The notes under the pieces are model-generated. The model ran no database searches. It saw only the letters and a list, made by a program, of their open reading frames with translations, and had not been told where the DNA came from. Both the position numbers and the translations under genes were made by a program. Of a stretch of DNA of 64,000 nucleotides, positions 32,850 to 43,708 are shown piece by piece (positions within the stretch are counted from its first letter, which is position 1; every line of letters begins with the position of its first letter). Origin of the DNA: Dokdonella immobilis (lineage in GTDB: Bacteria > Pseudomonadota > Gammaproteobacteria > Xanthomonadales > Rhodanobacteraceae); the NCBI RefSeq assembly GCF_900115085.1, contig NZ_FOVF01000011.1, positions 51,024-115,023 of the forward strand, written 5' to 3'.

Positions 32850-34586
32850 TCAAGCGGGAACGACATGACGAAGCAGCAGGCGCAACGTCTCGCGTCCGTT
32901 CCAGTCGTTGATGTCGAGCTGATATGCGGCGCGCAGCCGCTCGGGCGGTCTCGCACCCGCCTCTGCATTGAAGAGCATGGCCTGCAAGGGCTGCCCGAGC
33001 CCATCCATCGCCAGCTGCAGGCGCCAATGATTGCTGCCGACGACGCGCCAGGACTCGACTTCGAAGATGTTCTCAAAAACCGGTTCAGCGAATCCCTGTC
33101 CCCACGGCATCGCATAGCGCAGCTCACGCGCCAGGGCCAGCGAGAAATCGGCCGGTTCCAGCGCGCCATCGGTGTACATGACCGGCTCGAACAATTCCGC
33201 CGCCGCGCGCTCGCGGATCACTTCATCGAAGATCCTCGAAAATTCCTCCATTGCCGTTCGTCGCAGGGTCAGGCCAGCGGCCATGGCATGGCCGCCGAAA
33301 CGATCGATCAGACCGGGGCAACGCACGTCGACCTCGGCCAGCACGTCGCGAACGTGGATGCCTCGGATCGAACGCGCCGATGCGCGCACTTCATCGCTGC
33401 CTTCACTGGCCGGCGCGCAGGCCACGACCGGACGATGCAGTCGGTCCTTGAGGCGCGATGCGACCAGGCCAACCACACCGGGATGCCAGTCCTCTTCGAA
33501 CAGGGTCAGGCCCCTGGGCAGGTGTGCTTCGCCCTGCCTGGCGATCCAGCGCGCCACCGCGGCCTCAGCCTCTCCGGTCATTTGCGACTGCAGCTCGCGA
33601 CGTTCCGCATTGATCGCCGAGAGGCGCTCTGCCAGAGCCAGGGCAACGGCAGCGTCATCGGTCAGCAGGCATTCGATGCCCACGCCCATGTCCTCGAGAC
33701 GACCCGCCGCATTGATGCGCGGGGCCACCGCATAGCCCAGATCGCTCGATACCACCGTTGCCGGATCGCGCCCGGAGACCTGCAGCAGGGCCTGCACGCC
33801 GGGACACGCGCTGCCGTTGCGAATTCGCCGGATGCCAGCTTCGACCAGCACCCGGTTGTTGAAGTCAAGCGGGACCAGATCGGCGACCGTGCCGAGGGCG
33901 ACCAGGTCGAGCAGCGCACCGAGGTCGGGAACCGCGGGAGTCCTGCCAGTGAACCAGCCCGAGTCGCGCAGCTGCGCGCGCAGCGCGACCAGCAGGCAGA
34001 ACATGACGCCGACGCCGGCCAGGGCCTTGCTCGGGAAGCGGTCGCCCGCCAGATTCGGATTGACGATGGCGTTGGCGGCAGGCAGCGTGGAAGCGGGCAG
34101 ATGGTGGTCCGTGACGAGCACCTCGATGCCGCGCGCCCGCGCCGCGTCGATGCCGGCATGGCTGGCGATGCCGTTGTCGACAGTGACGATCAGATCGGGT
34201 GCCGGGTCACCGAGCGTCGCCACCAGTGCCGCACTCAGGCCGTAACCGTGCACCGCCCGGTTCGGCACGCGGAAGTCGACATGGCTTGCGCCGAGCATGC
34301 GCAAGCCTCGTACTGCGACGGCCGTCCCGGTCGCGCCATCACAGTCGAAATCGCCAACCACGACGATCCTCCGCTTCTCGCGGATTGCCCGTTCCAGAAG
34401 CGCGCAGGCGGCCTCGATTCCACCAAGCATTGCCGGTGCAGCCATGTTGCCAAGTCGGTGCTCGATCTCGCCGGCGGCGCGAATGCCACGGGCCGCGAGC
34501 ACGCGTCGAAGCACCGGATGCATCTGCGCAGGCCAATCGACCTCTGCCGACACCTGGCTTCGACGGCGAAACTCGAGTCCGCTCAC
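32850..34586 (-). CDS. recJ: Single-stranded-DNA exonuclease RecJ
   Basis: The 578-residue 5'-3' exonuclease acts in recombination and mismatch repair (E. coli RecJ is 577). The DHH phosphoesterase motifs are VVVGDFDCDGATG, TVDNGI, VTDHHLP and GVGVMFCLLVAL. The DHHA1 part includes GGHAMAAGLTL. The start is GTG 34586, overlapping the rpfE stop as GTGA, which gives MSGLEFRRRSQ; a reading extended to 34943 runs through rpfE in another frame and is rejected. The 231 bases to rpfD are unremarkable. Confidence 0.95.
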   Translation of the reverse strand: MSGLEFRRRSQVSAEVDWPAQMHPVLRRVLAARGIRAAGEIEHRLGNMAAPAMLGGIEAACALLERAIREKRRIVVVGDFDCDGATGTAVAVRGLRMLGASHVDFRVPNRAVHGYGLSAALVATLGDPAPDLIVTVDNGIASHAGIDAARARGIEVLVTDHHLPASTLPAANAIVNPNLAGDRFPSKALAGVGVMFCLLVALRAQLRDSGWFTGRTPAVPDLGALLDLVALGTVADLVPLDFNNRVLVEAGIRRIRNGSACPGVQALLQVSGRDPATVVSSDLGYAVAPRINAAGRLEDMGVGIECLLTDDAAVALALAERLSAINAERRELQSQMTGEAEAAVARWIARQGEAHLPRGLTLFEEDWHPGVVGLVASRLKDRLHRPVVACAPASEGSDEVRASARSIRGIHVRDVLAEVDVRCPGLIDRFGGHAMAAGLTLRRTAMEEFSRIFDEVIRERAAAELFEPVMYTDGALEPADFSLALARELRYAMPWGQGFAEPVFENIFEVESWRVVGSNHWRLQLAMDGLGQPLQAMLFNAEAGARPPERLRAAYQLDINDWNGRETLRLLLRHVVPA

Positions 34587-35542
34587 GCCTGCAATCCGCG
34601 CATCGGACGCCAGAAGCGCCAGCGATGGGAACGGCGAATCCGGAAGCGCTCGCCGGACGCAAAGTTCAGCATGGCCTGATCGATGCGTCCGCCGCGGAGG
34701 GCAGCCTCCGCCGGTGCGAGCCAGTCGTCCTGCAAGGCGGCATCGCGCAGTTCGACCAGATCCAGCAGCACGGCGGACGCGGGCGCGACCGCATCGACGA
34801 CCTCGAGCCATGTCCGGCTCTCGAGAGCGAGCGGCGAGACCCCGGCCAGCTGGGCCAGGGCGCGGATTTCGGCGCGATTGGAGAGCACGCCGCCGAGCGC
34901 GCTGCGCGCGAAACCCGGCAACACGCCCGCGCCCCAGAACCACAGGCTGTTGACGTTGACCGCGCCACGCGCGGCTCGCCTGGAGTTGACCGGATGGTTG
35001 TGCAGGATCACCTGCGCATCATTGAACAGTTGACGCCAGCGTTTGCCCGAAGCGCCCTCCGGAAGATGCAACTTGAGGTCGTCGCCCATGGCCTGGTCCG
35101 GCGTAGCGCATTGTGGAAGCTGCGAGCCGGGCGGCGCACGCAGGTACCAGCGGTCGCTGCGTGGAGCATCGAATTCGAAGCCGGCATCGCCGAACAAGGG
35201 CTTCAGGTCCCGGGCGATGTCGGCACATTCCGCGGGATCGAGCCCGAGTTCGCCACAGGCCAGCATGCGCGCCGTCGTCATGTCGGCCCGCACATGCGCC
35301 GGATCGGCTCGCAGCCATGCCGAACCCGCCGCATCACCGCAATCGCCCTGCCGGCTCAGTGCGGCGACCGAAAACGAGCGTCCGGGCCAGTCGAAACAGG
35401 AATCGAGGCTGCCCTCGAAGCTCGCTTGCGCCGGGTCGAGCCGATCGCCACGCGACGTCCAGCGGGCCAGGGTGGACGTCGCCACCCGCGTCGACCCTGC
35501 GCAACGCCGCCACTCCGGCAACAGCAGCACCACCCCGGTCAT
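34583..35542 (-). CDS. rpfE: RpfE-like phosphoglycerate mutase-related protein
   Basis: A 319-residue protein translationally coupled to recJ. Features that can be seen are the N-terminal LLLPEW, a LRADPAHVRADMTTARM segment, VILHNHPVN, and the tryptophan-rich NVNSLWFWGAGVLPG. These match the family annotated in Xanthomonas as regulatory protein RpfE, with distant similarity to cofactor-independent phosphoglycerate mutases. The usual metal ligands of that superfamily are not all obvious, so enzymatic activity is uncertain. The gene next to recJ carries this name in X. campestris. Confidence 0.85.
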   Translation of the reverse strand: MTGVVLLLPEWRRCAGSTRVATSTLARWTSRGDRLDPAQASFEGSLDSCFDWPGRSFSVAALSRQGDCGDAAGSAWLRADPAHVRADMTTARMLACGELGLDPAECADIARDLKPLFGDAGFEFDAPRSDRWYLRAPPGSQLPQCATPDQAMGDDLKLHLPEGASGKRWRQLFNDAQVILHNHPVNSRRAARGAVNVNSLWFWGAGVLPGFARSALGGVLSNRAEIRALAQLAGVSPLALESRTWLEVVDAVAPASAVLLDLVELRDAALQDDWLAPAEAALRGGRIDQAMLNFASGERFRIRRSHRWRFWRPMRGLQA

Positions 35543-35599
35543 GAGGTAACGGGGATCGCGATTGCGGTGCGTGGGCTGGCAACTCCCACCGCGGCATCA

Positions 35600-35885
35600 G
35601 GGAGTCTGTGATCGAGTAGCGAAGTCGTCATGGCGTTCCGGAGGCTCTCCACAGGCGCTGCGTGGCGAATTGAGGGCGGGTTGCCTTGACGCGGCGCGCG
35701 GTGCCTGCGGGAAGCCGTGCGGACGCCACCTTTGATCAACCAATCAATCGGTCAGGCGACACCTGCCTCGTCGCAGATCGGTTTTGCGTCCACTTGAAGG
35801 AGGGCCAGCCTGTCTGCGTCGACGTTGCGCGTTTTGCATTCAGGCAGGCGCCCTGACGTCTTTACTGCTTGATCAGACCCTTCCT
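35600..35885. repeat. Dispersed element with terminal inverted repeats (copy 2)
   Basis: A second, 286-bp copy of the element at 534-820, in the same orientation, filling the gap between greA and rpfE (35543-35895). Left end GATCGAGTAGCGAAGTCG and right end, read in reverse, GATCAAGCAGTAAAGACG form the terminal inverted repeat. The internal landmarks GTTGCCTTGACG, AACCAATCAATC and CAGCCTGTCTGCGTCGACG align with copy 1. The right edge lies only 10 bases from the greA stop codon, so it could also serve as its terminator. Confidence 0.75.
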
Positions 35886-35895
35886 GCATGGCGCA

Positions 35896-36375
35896 TCAGA
35901 CCACGTAGCGAACTTCCACGATCTCATAGTTGCGGGTGCCGTTCGGGGCCTGGAACTCGAAACTGTCACCTTCGCTCTTGCCGATCAGGGCGCGGGCGAA
36001 TGGCGACGACACGGAGATGAGTTTCTGCTTGATGTCGGCTTCGAGGTCGCCGACGATCTGGTAGGTGACTTCCTCGCCGCTGTCCTCGTCGGCGAGCAGG
36101 ACGGTGGCCCCGAACACCACCTTGGAACCCGCATTGAGTTTCGAAATGTCGATGACATCAGCGTAGCTGAGGGCGGCTTCCAGTTCCTTGATGCGGCCCT
36201 CGGTAAAACCCTGCATCTCGCGCGCGGCGTGATACTCGGCGTTCTCCTTCAGATCGCCATGCGCCCTCGCTTCGGCGATCGCGTGGATGATGCGTGGCCG
36301 GTCGACCGACTTGAGGCGTTCGAGTTCGGCGCGCAGTCGCTCCGCGCCCTTCTGTGTCATTGGAGCTCGATTCAT
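35896..36375 (-). CDS. greA: Transcription elongation factor GreA
   Basis: 159 residues, the usual length. The N-terminal coiled coil that enters the RNA polymerase secondary channel begins [19 protein letters not shown] and carries the acidic tip [12 protein letters not shown] (the two acidic residues stimulate transcript cleavage). The C-terminal FKBP-like domain contains [14 protein letters not shown]. The ATG overlaps the carB stop (ATGA), so the two genes are translationally coupled. Confidence 0.96.
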   Translation of the reverse strand: MNRAPMTQKGAERLRAELERLKSVDRPRIIHAIAEARAHGDLKENAEYHAAREMQGFTEGRIKELEAALSYADVIDISKLNAGSKVVFGATVLLADEDSGEEVTYQIVGDLEADIKQKLISVSSPFARALIGKSEGDSFEFQAPNGTRNYEIVEVRYVV

Positions 36376-39300
36376 GCAATCAATTCCCTGTGCAGTTCCT
36401 GCAGGCTGTTGACGCTGTCGCTGGAACGGAAATCCAGCGAGTGCAGCAAGGCCCGCGCCCCCGAAATGGTAGTCGAATACGTCACCCGCTGCTGCAGTGC
36501 CTGGCGCCGGATCGAGAATGAATCCGCGATCGCCTGCTTGCCCTCGGTGGTGTTGACGATGAAGACGATCTCGCGATTCTTGATCAGGTCGACGATATGC
36601 GGGCGGCCCTCGATGACCTTGTTGATGCGCTCGCAGACGATGCCGCGTTCGCTCAGGAAGGCGCAGGTGCCGCTGGTCGCAACGAGACCGAAGCCGCGCC
36701 GGCGCAGGTCCTCGGCAATCGCCACGAGTCTCGGCTTGTCCGATTCGCGGACCGAGAGGAACGCCTTGCCAACCTGCGGTGGCTCGATGCCGGCCGCTTC
36801 GTGCGCGCGCGCAAAGGCTTCGCCGAAGGTTCGTCCGACGCCCATGACTTCGCCGGTCGAACGCATTTCAGGACCGAGGATCGGATCGACGTTCTGGAAC
36901 TTGAGGAACGGAAAGATCGCTTCCTTGACCGAGAAGTAATCCGGCACCAGCTCGCTGGACATGCCCTGCTCGGCCAGGCTGCGTCCGACCATGCAGCGCG
37001 CGGCGATCTTGGCCAGGGGCACGCCGGTCGCCTTGGAAACGAACGGCACCGTGCGCGATGCGCGCGGATTCACCTCGAGCACGTAGATCTGCTCGCCCTG
37101 GATCGCGAACTGGGTGTTCATCAGGCCGACGACCTTCAGTTCGCGCGCCATCTGGCTGACCTGGAAGCGCAGTCGTTCCTGCAGCGCCGCGCTCAACGAG
37201 TAAGGTGGCAGCGAACATGAGGAATCACCGGAATGGACGCCTGCCTCCTCGATATGTTCCATGACCCCGCCGATCAGGACATTGCCCTCCGCGTCGGCGA
37301 TGAGGTCGACATCGATCTCGGTGGCGTGGTCGAGGAAACGATCGAGCAGCACCGGTGACTCGTTCGAGACGCGCACCGCGTCGCGGATGTAGCGCGAGAG
37401 ATCGTCGTCGTCGTGGACAACCTCCATGGCCCGCCCACCGAGCACGTAGCTCGGCCGGACCACGAGCGGGTAGCCGATCTCGCGAGCCAGGGCCAGCGCC
37501 TCGTCGGCATTCCTGGCCGTGCGGTTCGGCGGCTGGGCCAACTCGAGTCGCGTGATCATCTTCTGGAAGCGTTCGCGATCCTCGGCAAGGTCGATCGAAT
37601 CGGGCGAGGTGCCGATGATCGGGGCACCAGCCGCCTCGAGCGCGCGAGCCAGCTTCAGCGGAGTCTGCCCACCGTACTGGACGATCACGCCCCGGGGCTT
37701 TTCCTTGTCGATGATCTCGAGCACATCCTCGAGCGTCAGCGGTTCGAAATAGAGTCGATCGGAAGTGTCGTAATCGGTCGAGACCGTTTCAGGGTTGCAG
37801 TTGACCATAATGGTTTCGTAGCCATCCTCGCGCAGGGCGAGCGCTGCATGGACGCAGCAATAGTCGAACTCGATGCCCTGGCCGATTCGGTTGGGACCGC
37901 CGCCGAGCACCATGATCTTGTCGCGCGAGGTGGGTTCGGCCTCGCACTCTTCCTCGTAGGTCGAATACAGATAGGCCGTGGTCGTGGCGAACTCGGCCGC
38001 ACACGAATCGACCCGCTTGTAGACCGGCCTGACATTGAAGGCACGGCGAAGGTGGCGAACGGCGTTCTCGTCGGTGTCGAGCAATTCGGCCAACCGTGAA
38101 TCCGAAAAGCCCTTGCGCTTGAGCGCGCGCATGCGGGCGGCATCTATCGCCGCAAGGCCCTGCCGGGCAACGGCCTTCTCGACCAGGACGAGATCCTCGA
38201 TCTGGGCGAGGAACCACGGATCCACGTGAGTCAGGTCGAAGATCTCGGGCAGCGAGAGCCCGGCCCGGAATCCGTCGCCGATGTAGAAGATGCGGTCAGG
38301 ACCCGGCTCGCGCAGTTCACGTTTGAGCGTGGTCATGCCGGCCTCGCCGCCGAGGTCGAGCTCAGACGGACTCAGGCCGTTCTTGCCGGTCTCGAGCCCG
38401 CGCAGCGCCTTCTGCATCGACTCCTGGAACGTGCGTCCGATCGCCATGACCTCGCCGACCGACTTCATCTGCGTGGTCAGGCGCGAATCGGCAGCCGGAA
38501 ACTTTTCGAACGCGAAGCGCGGAATCTTGGTCACGACATAGTCGATGGCCGGCTCGAACGACGCCGGCGTCAGCCCACCAGTGATTTCGTTGCGCAGCTC
38601 GTCGAGGGTATAGCCGACCGCAAGCTTGGCCGCCACCTTGGCAATCGGGAAACCGGTCGCCTTGGAGGCCAGCGCCGACGAGCGCGAGACGCGCGGGTTC
38701 ATTTCGATGACGACGACGCGGCCGTCGTCGGCATTGATGCCGAACTGCACATTGGAGCCACCGGTATCGACACCGATCTTGCGCAGAACCGCGATCGAGG
38801 CATCGCGCAAGCGCTGGTATTCCTTGTCGGTCAGGGTCTGCGCCGGCGCGACCGTGATCGAGTCGCCGGTATGCACGCCCATCGGATCGAAGTTCTCGAT
38901 CGAGCAGACGATGATGCAGTTGTCCGCCCTGTCGCGGACAACTTCCATCTCGAACTCCTTCCAACCGAGCACCGACTCCTCGATCAGGACCTCGTTGACC
39001 GGCGACAGATCGAGCCCGCGCTTGACGATCTCCTCGAATTCCTCGCGATTGTAGGCAATGCCACCCCCCGAACCGCCGAGGGTGAAGCTCGGCCGGATGA
39101 TGGTCGGATAGCCGACCTTGGCTTGCGCCTCGAGCGCGCCTTCGAAGCTGCGCACGACCTCGGCCTTCGGGCACTCGAGACCGATTTCACCCATGGCCAC
39201 GCGAAACAGCTCGCGATCCTCGGCCATGCGAATGGCGTCGCGCGACGCCCCGATCATCTCCACGCCGTACTTGTCGAGCACGCCGCGATCGGCCAGATCG

Positions 39301-39599
39301 AGCGCGCAGTTCAGCGCGGTCTGGCCGCCCATGGTCGGCAGCAGCGCGTCGGGCCGTTCCTTGGCGATGATCTTCTCGACCATGCGCGCGTTGATCGGCT
39401 CGATGTAGACCGCGTCGGCGGTCTCCGGATCGGTCATGATCGTGGCCGGATTCGAATTGATCAGGACGACGCGATAGCCCTCGTCCTTGAGTGCCTTGCA
39501 GGCCTGCGCACCCGAATAGTCGAATTCGCAGGCCTGGCCGATGACGATCGGGCCGGCGCCGATGACGAGAATGGTGCGCAGATCAGTTCGTTTTGGCAC
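36372..39599 (-). CDS. carB: Carbamoyl-phosphate synthase large subunit
   Basis: 1075 residues (E. coli 1073). Two ATP-grasp halves are seen: [20 protein letters not shown] at the start of the first and [20 protein letters not shown] at the start of the second. Glycine loops are [10 protein letters not shown] and [12 protein letters not shown]-terminal allosteric domain follows from about 940 ([16 protein letters not shown]). With CarA it makes carbamoyl phosphate for arginine and pyrimidine synthesis. Its first 17 bases overlap the end of the small gene that separates it from carA. Confidence 0.97.
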   Translation of the reverse strand: MPKRTDLRTILVIGAGPIVIGQACEFDYSGAQACKALKDEGYRVVLINSNPATIMTDPETADAVYIEPINARMVEKIIAKERPDALLPTMGGQTALNCALDLADRGVLDKYGVEMIGASRDAIRMAEDRELFRVAMGEIGLECPKAEVVRSFEGALEAQAKVGYPTIIRPSFTLGGSGGGIAYNREEFEEIVKRGLDLSPVNEVLIEESVLGWKEFEMEVVRDRADNCIIVCSIENFDPMGVHTGDSITVAPAQTLTDKEYQRLRDASIAVLRKIGVDTGGSNVQFGINADDGRVVVIEMNPRVSRSSALASKATGFPIAKVAAKLAVGYTLDELRNEITGGLTPASFEPAIDYVVTKIPRFAFEKFPAADSRLTTQMKSVGEVMAIGRTFQESMQKALRGLETGKNGLSPSELDLGGEAGMTTLKRELREPGPDRIFYIGDGFRAGLSLPEIFDLTHVDPWFLAQIEDLVLVEKAVARQGLAAIDAARMRALKRKGFSDSRLAELLDTDENAVRHLRRAFNVRPVYKRVDSCAAEFATTTAYLYSTYEEECEAEPTSRDKIMVLGGGPNRIGQGIEFDYCCVHAALALREDGYETIMVNCNPETVSTDYDTSDRLYFEPLTLEDVLEIIDKEKPRGVIVQYGGQTPLKLARALEAAGAPIIGTSPDSIDLAEDRERFQKMITRLELAQPPNRTARNADEALALAREIGYPLVVRPSYVLGGRAMEVVHDDDDLSRYIRDAVRVSNESPVLLDRFLDHATEIDVDLIADAEGNVLIGGVMEHIEEAGVHSGDSSCSLPPYSLSAALQERLRFQVSQMARELKVVGLMNTQFAIQGEQIYVLEVNPRASRTVPFVSKATGVPLAKIAARCMVGRSLAEQGMSSELVPDYFSVKEAIFPFLKFQNVDPILGPEMRSTGEVMGVGRTFGEAFARAHEAAGIEPPQVGKAFLSVRESDKPRLVAIAEDLRRRGFGLVATSGTCAFLSERGIVCERINKVIEGRPHIVDLIKNREIVFIVNTTEGKQAIADSFSIRRQALQQRVTYSTTISGARALLHSLDFRSSDSVNSLQELHRELIA

Positions 39600-39981
39600 C
39601 AGACTCGCCTTCTTGGAGTTTGCCTTCGTTGAGGAACAGGGGATCGGCCGGGCCGATCTCGATCATCACCTTGCGCACACCCTTGCGCGGCACGGCGAGT
39701 TCGATCGATCCGGCTTCCGGACCCAGTTGCAGGGTCAGGGTCACATTGGTGTAGCGCACCAGGGTGCCGCTGCGCGTCGTGTTGTTGGTCGTGTAAACGA
39801 CCAGCTTCTGGCCGATCTTGTTTTCGAGGTCGGGGTATTCGATCTCGCGCAGAGTGGCCTGGGCCTTCGGCGCCGCGGAGGATTTGCCGGCCTTGGCCGG
39901 ACCGGCAGCGATCAGGGCCGGGGCGGCCAGCAGGGCCATCGCAGCGAGCACGAAACGGAACAGGAAGTGTGGGTTTCTCAT
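39583..39981 (-). CDS. Small exported protein encoded between carA and carB
   Basis: 132 residues with a signal peptide ([26 protein letters not shown] cleaved near residue 26, shown here only by its start and end: MRNPHF and ALIAA). The mature part has an Ala/Lys-rich linker followed by a compact strand-rich unit ([50 protein letters not shown]) whose pattern recalls Sm/LSM-like beta barrels. The gene starts four bases after the carA stop and overlaps carB, so it is part of the operon. Its role is unknown. Confidence 0.78.
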   Translation of the reverse strand: MRNPHFLFRFVLAAMALLAAPALIAAGPAKAGKSSAAPKAQATLREIEYPDLENKIGQKLVVYTTNNTTRSGTLVRYTNVTLTLQLGPEAGSIELAVPRKGVRKVMIEIGPADPLFLNEGKLQEGESGAKTN

Positions 39982-39985
39982 GGGT

Positions 39986-41125
39986 CTATGCCACGCCGAC
40001 AGCGCGCGCCTCCATCAACTGAATGAAACGATCGAACAAGGCAGCGACATCCCGCGGACCGGGACTCGCCTCCGGATGCCCCTGAAAGCCGAACGCTGGT
40101 GCGCCAGTCACTTCGATGCCCTGCAGGGAACCATCGAAAAGCGAACGATGCGTGGCCCGTGCCGTCGCCGGCAGGGTCGACTCGTCCACGGCGAAACCAT
40201 GGTTCTGGCTGGAAATCATCACGCGGCCGCTATCCAGGTCGATGACCGGGTGGTTGGCGCCATGATGGCCGAACTTCATCTTGACGGTACGTGCACCGAT
40301 CGCCAGTCCGAGCAACTGGTGGCCCAGGCAGATGCCGAAAATCGGGATGCCCAGACCGAGGAACTCGCGTATGGCCTCGATCGCGTAGTCGCAGGGTTCC
40401 GGATCGCCCGGACCGTTGGACAGGAAGATGCCATCTGGTTGCAGGGCCAGTGCCTCGCTGGCCGGCGTCTGTGCCGGCACCACGCTGACCCGGCAACCGC
40501 GGTCGGCGAGCATGCGCAGGATATTGCGCTTGATGCCGAAGTCGTAGGCGACCACATGCTTCGTCGCCGGGGTCTGCCGCGCGGCGTTGCGGTCGAGGTC
40601 GTGACTGCCTTCGGACCAGGCGTACGGCTGCGCGGCACTGACGACCTTCGCCAGGTCCATTCCGGCCAGTCCGGGGAAGTCGCGTGCGGCGGCAAGCGCC
40701 CGTTCCGCTGAGGGTGACTCCGCGGCGATGATGCAGCCGCCCTGGGCGCCCGTCTCGCGCAGGATCCGGGTCAGCCGCCGGGTGTCGATGTCGGCGATCG
40801 CGACGATGCCCTGTCGGACCAGGTAGTCAGCCAGGCTCTCCTCGTTGCGCCAGTTGCTGGCCAGCAGGGGCAGGTCGCGAATGACCAGACCGGCCGCCTG
40901 GACGCGGTCGGACTCGGCATCGGCCGCGTTGCAGCCGGTGTTGCCGATGTGCGGATAGGTCAGCGTAACGATCTGACGGGCATACGAGGGATCCGTCAGG
41001 ATTTCCTGGTAGCCGGTCATTGCCGTGTTGAAAACGACCTCTCCGGTCGCGCTTCCCTCGCAGCCGATGGATCGGCCATGGAACAGGCTACCGTCGGCGA
41101 GGGCAAGGATGGCTGGCTGGGTCAT
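39986..41125 (-). CDS. carA: Carbamoyl-phosphate synthase small (glutaminase) subunit
   Basis: 379 residues. The N-terminal CPSase domain begins [17 protein letters not shown] with [21 protein letters not shown]. The C-terminal class I glutamine amidotransferase has the nucleophile in [14 protein letters not shown], the oxyanion region [11 protein letters not shown], and the catalytic His and Glu in [13 protein letters not shown]. It supplies ammonia to CarB. It is the first gene of the carA-X-carB-greA unit. The 311 bases upstream (41126-41436) separate it from the divergent oxygenase gene and hold both promoters; I see no arginine or pyrimidine operator that I can name. Confidence 0.96.
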   Translation of the reverse strand: MTQPAILALADGSLFHGRSIGCEGSATGEVVFNTAMTGYQEILTDPSYARQIVTLTYPHIGNTGCNAADAESDRVQAAGLVIRDLPLLASNWRNEESLADYLVRQGIVAIADIDTRRLTRILRETGAQGGCIIAAESPSAERALAAARDFPGLAGMDLAKVVSAAQPYAWSEGSHDLDRNAARQTPATKHVVAYDFGIKRNILRMLADRGCRVSVVPAQTPASEALALQPDGIFLSNGPGDPEPCDYAIEAIREFLGLGIPIFGICLGHQLLGLAIGARTVKMKFGHHGANHPVIDLDSGRVMISSQNHGFAVDESTLPATARATHRSLFDGSLQGIEVTGAPAFGFQGHPEASPGPRDVAALFDRFIQLMEARAVGVA

Positions 41126-41436
41126 GCATTCGCCTGGTTGGGAGCCCTAGCGTCGCGCAAGGTTTGCAGCGCAGGTGCGACGAAACCCGCGGGCTGGTTT
41201 GGCCAGTCCGTGGTTTGGGCAGGAAGTGTGGAATCGAGGCGAGGCGGAATGATAGGCATCGGCTGGCGTGATGTCCACCGCCACGCCGGTACCAGCGTGA
41301 TGTGCGTTCAGCCCGGATACCGCCCGATTCGGATGCCGTCCCCGAATTTCGAATGCCCCGCGACGGCGTTGCCCTGCCCGCGCTGCCGAACCCGGATAGA
41401 ATTGCGGCATTCGTCCGTTCAGGAACACTACCCGTC

Positions 41437-42123
41437 TTGAATCTGCTCGACCCCCACGCCCTCGAACGTCCGGACACGGTCGTTGTCTCCGAACCGTTCG
41501 CCTTCCTGGTCGCGCACGGCCAGTTGCCGGAAGCGGCGCGTCCAAGCCTTGGGACCGATTTTCCACGCTATCCGAGTGCCGGGTTCTTCCCGCACGAACG
41601 GGTCGATTGCGGGGCGGCCATCAATGCCCTGATCGATGAACTGACCAGCCCCGCCATCGCCGGTGCCATCGGTCGCCGCCTGGGCATCGCCAATCTCGGC
41701 CAGTATCCGACCCTGGTGACCATCTGTCGGGCCCTGAACCGGCGCCATGGCACCATTCATACCGACAGTCGCTCCAAGATCGCTACGGCGCTGCTTTACC
41801 TCAACGAGTCCTGGCCCGAGACCAGCGCGGGCTGCCTGCGCTTTCTCAGGCGCGCGGACAGCATCGACGACCAGGTAACGCCGGAGATCAAGCCCCTGTA
41901 CGGGAATCTTGTCGCCTTTCGCCGCAGTGACTGCTCTTTCCATGGCCATCTGCCCTATGAGGGCGAGCGCAGGGTGATCCAGGTCGCCTGGCTGACCAGC
42001 GAGGAGGAAAAGTCGCGCAAGACCAGGCGTGGCAGGTTTTCGCGGTTGTTCAAGAAGCTCTTCGGCGCAATCGACCGTAGAATCGGCGCAGGACGCAGGG
42101 ACGACGCCTCGCACCTCGACTAG
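41437..42123 (+). CDS. 2OG-Fe(II) oxygenase family protein
   Basis: 228 residues from TTG 41437 (LNLLDPHALERPD), which has AGGA 12 bases upstream and follows a TAGAAT box at 41397; ATG 41353 and ATG 41302 are alternative starts. The iron-binding triad fits His and Asp in HTDSRSK and the distal His in CSFHGHLPYEG, and the arginine that binds 2-oxoglutarate is in ERRVIQV. The C-terminal 25 residues are Arg/Lys-rich. Substrate unknown; such enzymes hydroxylate proteins or small molecules. The next gene follows 13 bases later, so they may share a transcript. Confidence 0.72.
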   Translation: MNLLDPHALERPDTVVVSEPFAFLVAHGQLPEAARPSLGTDFPRYPSAGFFPHERVDCGAAINALIDELTSPAIAGAIGRRLGIANLGQYPTLVTICRALNRRHGTIHTDSRSKIATALLYLNESWPETSAGCLRFLRRADSIDDQVTPEIKPLYGNLVAFRRSDCSFHGHLPYEGERRVIQVAWLTSEEEKSRKTRRGRFSRLFKKLFGAIDRRIGAGRRDDASHLD

Positions 42124-42136
42124 TCAGGACATCCCA

Positions 42137-43672
42137 ATGAAACCACTCGTTTGTGTTCTCGCCGGCATCCTGCTGCTGGCAAACTGCAATTCCGCTCTGG
42201 CCCGTCGAGGCGAAGCACCGTTCAGTATCGGTCCGATGGCCAAACGCGGCATGGTCGTCCCCGAATTCGCCTTGCCTGCGATCGATCCGCCCGCGATCCG
42301 GGCCGCGGCCGACGCCGTGGCGGAGAATCCAGGCGAACCGCATGCGAAGCGACTGCCGATCGCCGTCGAAAACACGGTAGCCCTGAATCCAGCCAGCGAC
42401 GGCCTGTGGCAGCTGATGTCCGACGGATCGATGCTGTGGCGACTGCGCATCCGCGTCCCCGGTGCCACCGACCTGCACCTGGGCTTCACCGGATATGACC
42501 TCGTTGCCGGAGCGGCGCTCTGGGTGATCGGCGCGGACGACTACTATGAGGGCCCCTACACAGCGGATGATCGCGGCCCGCTCTGGGTACCGATGGTACC
42601 GGGTGACACCGCCACGATCGAACTGCATGTCCCCGCCGGCGCGCGCCTGGACGCGGGCAACCTGGTGCTGACCAGCATCGGTGCCGGCTTCCGCGATCTT
42701 TTCAGGGCCGACGTTCGCACGGGCGTTCCGGGGAATTCGGGGCCGTGCAACATCAATGTGGTCTGTCCACTCGGGCAACCCTACAGCGCCGAGGCCCGGG
42801 TCCTGGCGTACTACGAATTTCGCGCCGACGGCGGCGGCACCTTCATCTGCACGGCGACGCTGATGAACGATGTCCCTGGCGACCGCAAGAATTACGTACT
42901 GACCGCCGCGCACTGCCTGTCCAGCGCCGCCGAGGCCGCCAGCATGCGCCTGTACTGGAACTACCAGTCGACCAGTTGCTCGGCCAACACGGGAATTTCG
43001 TTCGCGCAGAACCAGACCGGAACGACCCTACGCGCGACGCGGGCCGACGCCGATTTCACCCTGGTCGAACTGAACCAGAACCCGGATCCGGCCTGGAACC
43101 TCTTCCATGCTGGATGGGATGCCTCGAACATCGCCCCGTCCGGCAGCATCGGCCTCCATCATCCGAGTGGCGACGTGGCCAAGGTTACCCACAACCCGAC
43201 CGCTCCGCGCACAGCCAACAACTGCATCGGCACCGGCGGCGGCAGCGTGAATACCCACTGGAATACCGGCCCCTACGACCAGGGCACCACCGAGGGCGGC
43301 TCCTCGGGCTCGGGCTTGTGGATCCCTGCCAACGATGCGAGCAACAACGGAAAGCGATTGATCGGGGTGCTCTCCGGCGGCACGGCCCTTTGTGCGGGAC
43401 CTGTGCCGGACGATGGCTTCGACTGCTACGGGAAGTTCTCGGCTGCCTGGAGCGGCCCCTCACCGTCCAGTCGTCTGCGCGACTGGCTCGACCCCCAATC
43501 CAGCGGCGTCATGAGCATCGCGGGTATCGACAACGTGCCTTCGTCGAGCACGCTCGATCCGGCCCTTGCCGCGCGCGTCGCCGCCGAGCGGCAGGCCGTC
43601 CCGTTGCGCAACGGTGGACGAGGCCTCTCGCGGCAGCCGCGAACGCCCGGGTCGAACACGTCGACCCATTGA
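42137..43672 (+). CDS. Secreted trypsin-like serine protease (lysyl endopeptidase-like)
   Basis: 511 residues starting MKPLVCVLAGILLLANCNSA, a signal peptide. A long pro-region (about 25-210) precedes the catalytic domain. The chymotrypsin-fold triad is His in LTAAHCLS, Asp in ADADFTLVELN and Ser in TEGGSSGSGLW. The order and the phrases GSIGLHHPSGDVAKVTH and NTHWN resemble lysyl endopeptidases of the Achromobacter type, and paired cysteines (GPCNINVVCPLG, SCSANTG, NNCIG) suggest disulfides. About 50 residues follow the protease domain. Probably exported for protein degradation. It is convergent with dapB, with a 36-base gap. Confidence 0.87.
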   Translation: MKPLVCVLAGILLLANCNSALARRGEAPFSIGPMAKRGMVVPEFALPAIDPPAIRAAADAVAENPGEPHAKRLPIAVENTVALNPASDGLWQLMSDGSMLWRLRIRVPGATDLHLGFTGYDLVAGAALWVIGADDYYEGPYTADDRGPLWVPMVPGDTATIELHVPAGARLDAGNLVLTSIGAGFRDLFRADVRTGVPGNSGPCNINVVCPLGQPYSAEARVLAYYEFRADGGGTFICTATLMNDVPGDRKNYVLTAAHCLSSAAEAASMRLYWNYQSTSCSANTGISFAQNQTGTTLRATRADADFTLVELNQNPDPAWNLFHAGWDASNIAPSGSIGLHHPSGDVAKVTHNPTAPRTANNCIGTGGGSVNTHWNTGPYDQGTTEGGSSGSGLWIPANDASNNGKRLIGVLSGGTALCAGPVPDDGFDCYGKFSAAWSGPSPSSRLRDWLDPQSSGVMSIAGIDNVPSSSTLDPALAARVAAERQAVPLRNGGRGLSRQPRTPGSNTSTH

Positions 43673-43708
43673 TCGCGCGGCCAGCGGACGGGGCGTGCTT
43701 TTCGTGGT

